A DNA stretch of 64,000 nt from assembly GCF_019703515.2 (NCBI RefSeq), contig NC_059368.1:34250735-34314734 (forward strand). Reading direction: 5' to 3'. Every line of letters begins with the position of its first letter. Position 1 is the first letter of the stretch. The notes under the pieces are model-generated. The model was not told the origin of the DNA, made no database searches, and saw nothing but the letters and a program-made list of their open reading frames with translations. This stretch comes from Myxocyprinus asiaticus (Eukaryota > Chordata > Actinopteri > Cypriniformes > Catostomidae). The position numbers were made by a program, and so were the translations under genes. This document shows, in pieces, positions 56,724 through 64,000 of this stretch.

Positions 56724-57671
56724 TCACTTGGGAATATTTCCCCACTCTTCTTTGCAAAAACTTTCCAGATCTGTCAAATTGTGAGGGCATCTCCTGTGTA
56801 TGGCCCTTTCCAGGTCCCCCCACAGATTTTCTATAGGATTCAGGTCTGGGCTCTGGCTGGGCCATTCCAAAACATTAATCTTTTTTTTTTTTTGCTGAAG
56901 GCATTCTTTTGTTGATTTGGATGTGTGCTTTGGAACATTATCATGCTGAAAGGTGAAAGATCTCTTCATTTTCAGCTCTCTAGCAGACGCCAAAAGGTTC
57001 TGTGCCAAAATTGACTGGTACTTGGAGCTACTCATGATTCCCTCCACCTTCACTAAAGCCCCAGTTCCAGCTGAAGCAGTCCCAAAGCATGATGCTGCCA
57101 CCACCATGCTTCACCGTGGGTATGGTGTTCTTTTGCTGATGTGCTGTGTTGTTTTTGCACCAAACATACCTTTTACAATTTTGGGCAAAAAGTTCAATCT
57201 TGGTCTCAACAGACCATAACACATTTTTCCACATAGTTTTGGGAGACTGGATATAGGTTTCTGCCAGGCTTGGATGTTTTTTTTGTTTTGTTTTTTTTTT
57301 CTCATCAGAAACGGCTTGTGTCTTGCCACCCTGCCCTATAGCCCAGACAGATGAAGAATATGGGAGATAGTTGTCACTTGTAGGGAGCAACCAGTACTTG
57401 CCAGAAAGAGCTGCAGCTCCTTTAATGTTGCTGTAAGCCTTTTGACAGCCACCCTGACCAGTTTTCTCCTTGTCTTCTCATCAATTTTGGAGGGACATCC
57501 TGTTCTTGATAATGTCACTGTTGTGCCATACTTTCTCCACTTGTTGATGACTGTCTACACGGTGTTCCATGGTATATCTAATGTCTTGGGCATTTTTTTG
57601 TAGCCCTCACCTGAGTGATACTTTTCAACAATGAGATCCCGCTGATGCTTTGTAAGCTCTTTGTGGCCCAT
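56724..57671 (-). pseudogene. Tc1 transposase
   Basis: Starts at ATG 57671-57669 (GHKELTKHQRDLIVEKYHSG follows), then an in-frame stop where the helix-turn-helix reads [27 protein letters not shown] and later frames follow. The catalytic region shows [12 protein letters not shown], where the family has WSDET, so the first Asp is Val; [12 protein letters not shown] with the second Asp kept; and [17 protein letters not shown] with the Glu kept. It ends EEWGNIPK at 56724. It spans 948 bp, close to the roughly 1 kb expected, with two or more frameshifts. It cuts and pastes DNA at TA sites in the family; this copy is inactive. Confidence 0.9.
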
Positions 57672-58903
57672 GGCTCTTGTAGTAGCATGCAATCAAGAAG
57701 ATGTAAGACAAATCCTACAAGAACAGCTGAGATTTATTCGAAGTTAATCAGAGTCACTTCAGGTGAAGACAGGTGTGTACTATTTCACATGAGCTTGATG
57801 ATTGGTTGATTCTGAACACAGCCACATACCCAATTATAAAAGGGTGTGAACACTTATGCAGTTAACCCTTTCCAGCCGGAGCGTTCAAATTTGGGAACAA
57901 TTATTCCCATGGTTCATGTCTCAATATCTTCGCCGTCCAATTACCAATTTTATTTCTGAAAACTGCCAGATACTCATGACAATATAAGCTAAAAGCACAT
58001 ATGATTGGTTAAGGGGTTACTGGGCATGAATAATAAATGTATCGTCATCAGTGTCATCCTCCATTTGCCTGGGCGGAGCCAGAGAGGATATCCCGGGAAA
58101 TTACCTCCAGTGTTGGACTTACTGCTTCAAATTGAAAATTGAGGCAATCTTTCGAGGTAAGACAAGTTATTTAATATGTGTTGTCAATATTGTCTATTGA
58201 AAGTCAAAACATTTTAGTTACGAAGAATTTATTTGTAGGAGTAATGCTAGTTATTTCTGGAAAAAATGACATGACTGTTGGCGTTCATCGGACAGGCACC
58301 TTGCCTCTATTTTTAAGCAAATTTCTGTGAAACTTGCTAAATAAACATTAGCTAGCAATACTATGTACATTTTTAGCTAAATATCAATAACTTTTTTGGC
58401 CAAATTTGTTGCTTGTGAAAAATTCGCCTCAAGTAATGTGAGGCAGAGAGCAGACACTGTTCAGACTTTTTTTTTTTACGCTGTTCAGACCTGCCTGGAA
58501 ACTGGCCTGCTAGTTAGATAAGTTATCTAGCTTGTTGATTTTCCCTTGTAATAAAAAAATAAAATATAACATTTCGATTCATTTGCATTACATAGTTTTA
58601 ATTAAAACTATGTAATGCAAATTAATGGAAATGTTATATGCAATTAAATTACATAAATCTTACAAATAGGCTTAAATATTTATGTGTGTATCTTTCTATA
58701 ATTTAGCAGATAGCCTTACCCATCCATCACAAAGACATGATTTTAGATTGTGTGTAACTTCCTGTTCACAAGGAAAGTGTGAGAGGGCTGTCTGCAGTTG
58801 GACATTCTGGTTAGTCTGCAAGCCTTTGGTGACTATTCAGTGTACGGATTTGTGAAGAACACACTGCTGGCTACCAATTGTGTACTTTTTTTCTGTTGTA
58901 GAG

Positions 58904-59120
58904 ATGGATAGAGACTATGGTTCCCTACTCAGCACCCTCAAGAGGAGGAGGCAGCTGACTGCTGATGAGTTTAGGTTCATAGCAGAAGAGGACATGGCTC
59001 ATGAGGGCATGAGCACACAGGAGGAAGATCTGCTGGACCAGGAACTACTGCAGGAAGACCCGGACCACGAGGAGACGGAGGATGAGATGGAACCTGATCC
59101 CCAGCAAAGACCATCAACTG
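58904..59120 (+). pseudogene. piggyBac transposase, candidate N-terminal exon
   Basis: An acceptor-like TTTTTTTCTGTTGTAG ends at 58900, followed by ATG at 58904. The 70-odd residues are acidic (EEDLLDQELLQEDPDHEETE), as is usual for the N-terminal region of piggyBac transposases. A possible donor GTATAT lies at 59121. The block is open and undamaged. Its junction to the next exon is inferred. Confidence 0.6.
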
Positions 59121-59220
59121 GGTATATATGAATGTGTATGTATTGTTTGTTTCTATTTCTCATATGACTGATACTCACAGTAACACTAACACTGTTACTC
59201 TTATTATTTTGGGTATGGCT

Positions 59221-60860
59221 AGCCATTCTTGCACAGTTCCCAAGTCAGCTAGAAATCGTAAATGCTTCCCTGACTCTTTTTCTTATCCCTCGTAATCTGA
59301 CATCGATTCACAGGCACCAAAACCTCTCCCATTTAAGCCTAGCCGTCCATTCAGTATTGACTTAGGTAGCATGCGTCAGGCTGTGCGGTCAACCTCCAAT
59401 ATGATGTTGCAAGAAATTGACTTTTTCATGCTGTTTTTTACTTTATGCAGCTTTACAAACTGTCAGGGGTGGGAGCTCGTCCTAAACTGTCCATCATATT
59501 CCAGCTATCAAGGAGCTTGAATGGAGGTGACCCCCGATTAATTTTACAAATTTCTTGGGTTGCTCATTTACATGGGGTTTTCAATTCTCCCTGATTCCCA
59601 TCGTCATTGGGGAACCAAGTCACTTCAGGGCTCGTGGGTGAGAGGATTTATGTTGCATGATGGCTACAAGGCTCTTTTAGCAGCTATACATGTTGTAGGC
59701 CCTACCACAGAGGATAATCAGGATCGCCTTAGGAAGTTGCGTTATCTTATGGACCACCTCAAACAAAAATGCCAGCAGCTCTTTCAGCCTAACCAAAATC
59801 TCGCAATAGATGAACGTATGGTCAAGTCTAAAGCTCGTCAGGATTTAAACAATACATGAAGGGCAAGCCTACTCAGTGGGATTTTAAATTATGGGTAATT
59901 GCAACGTCAGACTCGGGGTATACTCTCGACTTTTATGTTTACACAGGTAGTCATGATGGGCGTGTCACTGACTTGGCCACCAAAGTAGTTGAATCATTAC
60001 TACGGCCATTCAAAGACCAGGGCCACAATGTTTGGTTTGACAACTTTTACACATCCCCAGCTCTTATGGTTAAGTTGTTAGAAATGGGAACTAATGCCTG
60101 TTGGTCATGCAGGGTGTTTCCTGCAGAATTTAAAGAAATCAAAAGATGGGAACACAAGACAGCTCATGGGGATATGAGGTGGTGTAGGATTGAGGGGAAT
60201 ATACTTGTAATTCAGTGGAAGGACACGCGTGCAGTTACATGCCTCTCCAATTTCCACAATGCGAATGGCTCGACCGAAATAACTAGGTTTGTAAAAAATG
60301 ATGGTGACTGGACAAAAGAAGTAGCCCTCCAGCCCACTGTCATCAGCGATTATAACAAAAACATGGGTGGTGTTGATAGGTCAGACCAAATGACAAAATC
60401 TTTCAACATCCTACAAAAAACTCAGAAGTGGTGGAAGACTCTTTTTTCTCACTTCATAGACATTGCCGTCATCAATACTTTCATATTGTTTAAGGAATGG
60501 CAACACATTCATGCGGCACCAAGGGATGAGCATAGACCGGTGAACTTAACCCAGATAGATTTCAGAGAAAACCTGGCTTGTCAGCTGGGAGGTATCGATA
60601 TTCACGCAAGTTTCCCTTTGCATACACTAAAGCCTGTAGTCCCTCCTTTGTCATCACTCCAAACAGCCCATGTCCCTAAATTTGAAGAGTCCTCTAAGAG
60701 ATGTTGGCTATGCTATCGGAAAAGTAGGACTGAAAATAAAACTAAAGTAGCTTGTTGCGCGCCGGAATGTAATGGCAAAAGACTTTGCTTGGTTCGCGAT
60801 AGGAACTGTTTTCAGTCTTGGCACTCAGCTGAGTGTGACCAGTTTTGCGAAGAGGCCTAG
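59221..60860 (+). pseudogene. piggyBac transposase, catalytic and Cys-rich region
   Basis: The same frame runs from about 59221 with stops at 59296 (TAA), near 59520 (TGA) and near 59538 (TAA), then a frameshift near 59845. From 59856 it is open for 334 codons. The catalytic Asp triad is present: AIDERMVKSK (Asp at 59809), NVWFDNFYTSP (Asp 60039) and MGGVDRSDQM (Asp 60375). The C-terminus has a Cys/His cluster (residues 283-330 of the open part; RCWLCYRKS, CCAPECNGKRLC, SWHSAECDQFC), the zinc-binding tail that recognises the ends. It excises and inserts at TTAA. This copy has three stops and one frameshift in about 550 codons. Confidence 0.88.
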
Positions 60861-61810
60861 GTTGGGCTGTGTTTACTGGTGGTGTTGTTCTCTCCCTCCC
60901 CTCTTTTCTTCCTCTCTTCTCTCCACAGGTATTGCAATTGTTGAGTATTTATGAATTTATATATATTCTGTTCCTGCACTCTTTATTAAAAATGTATTTA
61001 CAGTAGATAGTTCGAAAGTTTGATTTTGTATGTTTTGCTGTGCAATTCATGTGTAATTCTAATGTTCAAATTAAATAAAGTGTGTGTTTTATTGAACACA
61101 TAAAATTTATATTTCAGTTTTTGTGTCCTTCAATTTCAGATGCAATCTCAATTTATTATTACAGGTGCTCAAAAGGAGTATTTGAGGAGTGGTCATGTGA
61201 AATGTATCTTAACATTCTAAATGTTTGTTTTATTCCATTTTCCCACTAATCACTAGAATGGTCATAGATTATATTTCTAATCTGTCTACTATTCTACATT
61301 GCCGACAAAATTATGTATATTTCACACACTCTAAGTTTCCCTCTAGCTTGTAATTAAAATGGTTGAAAATGCAGTTGTCTGATGAAGTATGGTGGCCGGA
61401 GAAGATTTTTGTAAAAATTGCTGTGTGAAATCTTATTGATAAAGGATGATTAGCCTTAAATAATCATACATATATTGATATCATTTGAAAGCCCTAGTTC
61501 ATCTCTTCAATATGGTATATACAGTTCAGGTGTGTGATGTTATTTGAATATGAATGTAATATGAATATGGATATGAATATCATATTCTGGCACAGAATGG
61601 AATTTTCGGAATTTTGGGCTCAGGCTTTAAAGGGTTATTCTAAGTTTTCTATTTTTTTTTTCTCTGAAATGTGTCACTTATGGTATTGCATAGGTTGTAA
61701 TGTTTACATTAAAGGTGCAAAAAGTCTGATATAATTTATCTTTGTTTCATTTTTTACATCACAAAAACCTGCTGTTTTAACAGCGGTGTGTAGACTTTTT
61801 ATATCCACTG

Positions 61811-61814
<4 letters not shown>

Positions 61815-61866
<52 letters not shown>

Positions 61867-61868
61867 TA
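61815..61868. repeat. (TA)n(CA)n compound microsatellite
   Basis: TA of about 40 bp then CA of about 12 bp, directly beside the Tc1 right end. Confidence 0.95.
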
Positions 61869-62569
61869 TATCATATAAGCAATATACAACAGTTAGTTCC
61901 GGTCCTCGAATCTGATTGGACGAGAGATGTTCTGAGTACTGGTCTCATACCATCAGCACTCTGACACTTCACTGTGTGTATCACTCCGCTTGTGTTCGTG
62001 CCATTCTTAACTAAAGTGTAAGAGCAGTGCAGATTTGTTAAGAGCTACTATATATGTCTCTTAACATTACATTTTTTGACATTACATATTTGGTGGTGGC
62101 AAAAGACCATTTTTGAGTGTAATATGAGCCAGTTGTTTATGTGAAGTGTGTCTGTCAGTGTTATCATTCATCAGCACTCTTTGATCGCTTGTATTACTAC
62201 TACACTACTAACGCTAGGAAATAGTTTTAAACGGCTTTAAACTAACAACTTCAGCATTAAGGCTCATCACAGCTGAGAGACACAACAGACTGATTTATTA
62301 AAAAACTCAAGGAGCTTACATCTTACCAGAGTTTCCATATCGGAGAAGAGGCACTGTTTAAAATGGCAGAGGACATTGCGGTTTCTATAGTGAATGACTC
62401 TTGCGCACCGGCTACCGTGAAATAGGGAGGTATACCCCCACTTGAACGGCTATTTTTCCACTGAGAAAATAGGATGCATTTGACCAAAATGACTTTATCT
62501 TCAGAAAGCTGACTAACACACTACAGCATCACTGCTTGGGAGTGGCAACAGGTGATGGCACACACTCCA

Positions 62570-62616
<47 letters not shown>

Positions 62617-62843
62617 TGTTTCTCCAATAACTTGATTGAAGCAGCCCAAGCTGTGATACTAGTTCTAAAGTGACATTTTTTTAATACTAACGAAGGCTTG
62701 GACACAAAATTTTTTTGAACCAGCAATGGCAGATTCTGGTCCATCGTGTAAGAACGTAGATCCATGCATAAATGCGTTTTTTTATGACCGTACTCAGTTT
62801 TTCCTAATTTTTAAAAATTTTCTTGTTCATTGAACTGATGTAT
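61869..62843. other. No gene; microsatellites and repeat trace
   Basis: GTTAGTTCCGGTCCTCGAAT followed by CTGATTGGACGAGAG (61892-61926) is the end motif of a repeat I associate with carp-like fish; no partner end is visible. A (CT)n(CA)n tract lies at 62569-62616. Confidence 0.45.
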
Positions 62844-62986
62844 TTAAGCAATATCACACTCGCAATCGTGCTATATGGCCCTAAATCAGCACTGCAGTGA
62901 TTGCCTATGGCATTCAGCCTGCGGCCGAATCACAGCAGTGCTGGTGTAGGGCAATATTGCACTCTTGCTCGTGTGATATTGCTTAA
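62844..62986. mobile_element. Hairpin MITE flanked by TTAA
   Basis: Exact TTAA lies at 62844-62847 and 62983-62986. Between them GCAATATCACAC is inverted perfectly at the right end. The arms continue to pair across most of the 135 bp (…TATATGGCCCTA / TAGGGCAATATTG…, and CAGCACTGC / GCAGTGCTG). TTAA duplication suggests mobilisation by a piggyBac-type transposase, although the termini differ from those of the piggyBac copy at 57866. Confidence 0.75.
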
Positions 62987-64000
62987 CCATTTCACATGTA
63001 AATTCGAAATGATTTAACTGATCCCCCCCAGCATGGATTTATTTTCGGCGGTTATTATACAATGTATCAAATTTTAAACTCCATTGTGATGTATCAAGCT
63101 TGTCATGTGACACTGGGCAGTCATGGCGGTTCACAGCTGACTCGTCTCGCTTGGAGCTGGAGGACAGAGTGCAGGTAAGTGATGCAAGTCACATTACGCT
63201 TTTTTCTTCACTTTAAACCTTCATAATTGGTTTAAAACTTGTATAAACTATAATAAATGGTTTAATCAATGGTTTATATTGACATTTATTTCTTTTATTT
63301 TCTGGAGCTTTGAATTTCACTCCCACGTGCAACTTTTCCGTCATCCCATAACAGGATTGCTACTGGTGAGTACATTTTAAGTCTTTTTCGATTGAGAAGC
63401 GATCAAAATTGTTTGCAAACACATGTAGACCATGATAAAAGCATTAATAATATGTTTATGATCTGTATTTATTGTAGTTTGTTGTAGTTTACGTAATGGC
63501 TCGTGCTGTTCACTGCTTATGTAATGTTGTGGGCATATTGCATATGCAAGATCTAATGTTTATGTTCACTTTGATCAAATGTTATTGTGTGAGGTATAGT
63601 CTATATTCTAATGCTAATATTAGGAATGGGTTGCAGTTGAAAGTAGAATGAAATGCAATTCATCAGCAATATATTCTAATGCAAAGGCAAAATGCTCTAA
63701 ATACACATTTTATGACTGAAATGGGGTCTCTTGGATTGTGATCTGTCTTGTGTCAGATGGGTTTGGCTCAACTATGTTCATATTCCAATAAACAGTGTGA
63801 CAGTTGGCTGGACAATTAAAAAAAAAAAATTGAAGCCATTTTTGTTTTTGTTTCTGTGTTGGCATAGTTATGAAGTTTGACATTTGTAATGCAGTATGGT
63901 CACACAGTTTCCTTCCATCACCATTAGATGCTCAAATGTGTTATTAGAGTATATAGGGAATATAGAGAAATAGCCACATGATGTAAAAAAAAAAAAAAAA
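62987..64000 (+). other. Unassigned; possible promoter/first-exon-like block
   Basis: The stretch 63100-63180 has GTCATGTGAC, GTCATGGCGG and a donor-like CAG|GTAAGT at 63173-63180. A short CAG-preceded segment, GATTGCTACTG with GTGAGT, follows at 63354-63370. No frame of useful length. The window ends in an A run (63986-64000). Confidence 0.25.

Larger units (their letters stand above)
57866..61634 (+). mobile_element. piggyBac element, 3.77 kb
   Basis: It starts CCCTTTCCAGCC and ends GGCTTTAAAGGG, inverted termini that agree at CCCTTT..AGCC. The left flank is TTAA (57862-57865); the right is TTAT (61635-61638), read as a mutated TTAA duplication. It carries a decayed transposase in plus orientation and long non-coding arms (57878-58880 and 60861-61620). 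An inverted repeat TAATGCAAAT...ATTTGCATTA lies near 58583-58624. Confidence 0.85.
56429..61810 (-). mobile_element. Tc1/mariner element split by a piggyBac insertion
   Basis: TIR CAGTGGATATAAAAAGTCTA (56429) and its complement ending at 61810 extend inward for about 200 bp, as in IR/DR-type Tc1 elements. TA duplications flank the ends (56427-56428, 61811-61812). The right arm is interrupted at 57861: the sequence before it (CACTTATGCAG) and after 61635 (TTCTAAGTTTT) pair with one continuous left-arm stretch (56598-56626). The Tc1 is thus older than the piggyBac. Without the insertion it is about 1.6 kb. Confidence 0.9.

Noticed and set aside
1..64000. Prokaryotic features: operons, ribosome binding sites, CRISPR arrays, insertion sequences
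   Set aside because: The window is eukaryotic. Regular short repeats are microsatellites, and no spaced direct repeats of CRISPR type occur.

Overview
The window is a repeat-dense eukaryotic segment with no host gene that I can establish. It looks like a teleost fish, most likely a cyprinid. The signs are a DIRS tyrosine-recombinase retroelement, a tRNA-derived SINE of the type common in carp-like fish, Gmr1-like Ty3/Gypsy elements (integrase upstream of reverse transcriptase), several Tc1/mariner and hAT elements with exact or near-exact target-site duplications (TSDs), a piggyBac element, and many (CA)n and (TA)n microsatellites. Base composition is AT-rich with CpG-poor background. There is no operon structure, rRNA, CRISPR or intact tRNA gene. 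Almost every open frame longer than 100 codons is either a decayed transposon protein or chance. Family assignments rest on protein motifs and terminal structures read by eye; no search could be run.

Layout. 1-1034: 3' end of one LTR retroelement, abutting a Gmr1-like Gypsy remnant with RNase H and LTR (1039-1933). 1934-5938: mostly unassigned, with a three-unit ~190 bp tandem array and a CA-linked interspersed repeat. 5939-7735: a 1.8 kb element with terminal inverted repeats (TIRs). 7900-9600: a 5'-truncated L1-type LINE (minus). 9625-10390: a rearranged DIRS fragment. 13203-14110: a solo Gypsy LTR. 16231-18726: a hAT element split by a complete non-autonomous LTR element. 19700-20856: an internally deleted Tc1. 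21649-22200: a small hAT MITE and a Tc1 fragment. 23875-26885: a minus-strand Gmr1-like Gypsy element. 30072-32078: a 2.0 kb CpG-rich solo-LTR-like segment. 34525-41670: a decayed Gypsy element with both LTRs, itself interrupted by a 1.9 kb solo-LTR-like insertion. 42416-44085: a LINE fragment (minus). 44731-46736: a hAT element with other repeats inside it. 49815-49975 and 53464-53895: tRNA-derived SINEs. 53916-55210: decayed exons of a multi-copy fish transposon protein (minus). 56429-61810: a Tc1 element split by a 3.8 kb piggyBac element. 62844-62986: a near-perfect hairpin MITE flanked by TTAA.

How the parts relate. The window is best read as layers of insertion. At least four nestings can be ordered from TSDs or interrupted frames: an LTR element in a hAT, a solo LTR in Gypsy gag, a piggyBac in a Tc1, and an LTR element next to or inside Gmr1-like pol. 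All autonomous-type enzymes carry stops, frameshifts, deletions or active-site substitutions. The least damaged is the piggyBac transposase, which keeps its three catalytic aspartates and a C-terminal Cys/His cluster. Stretches such as 49976-52000, 46737-49800 and 14110-16130 show no clear repeat and may be ordinary intergenic or intronic host DNA.
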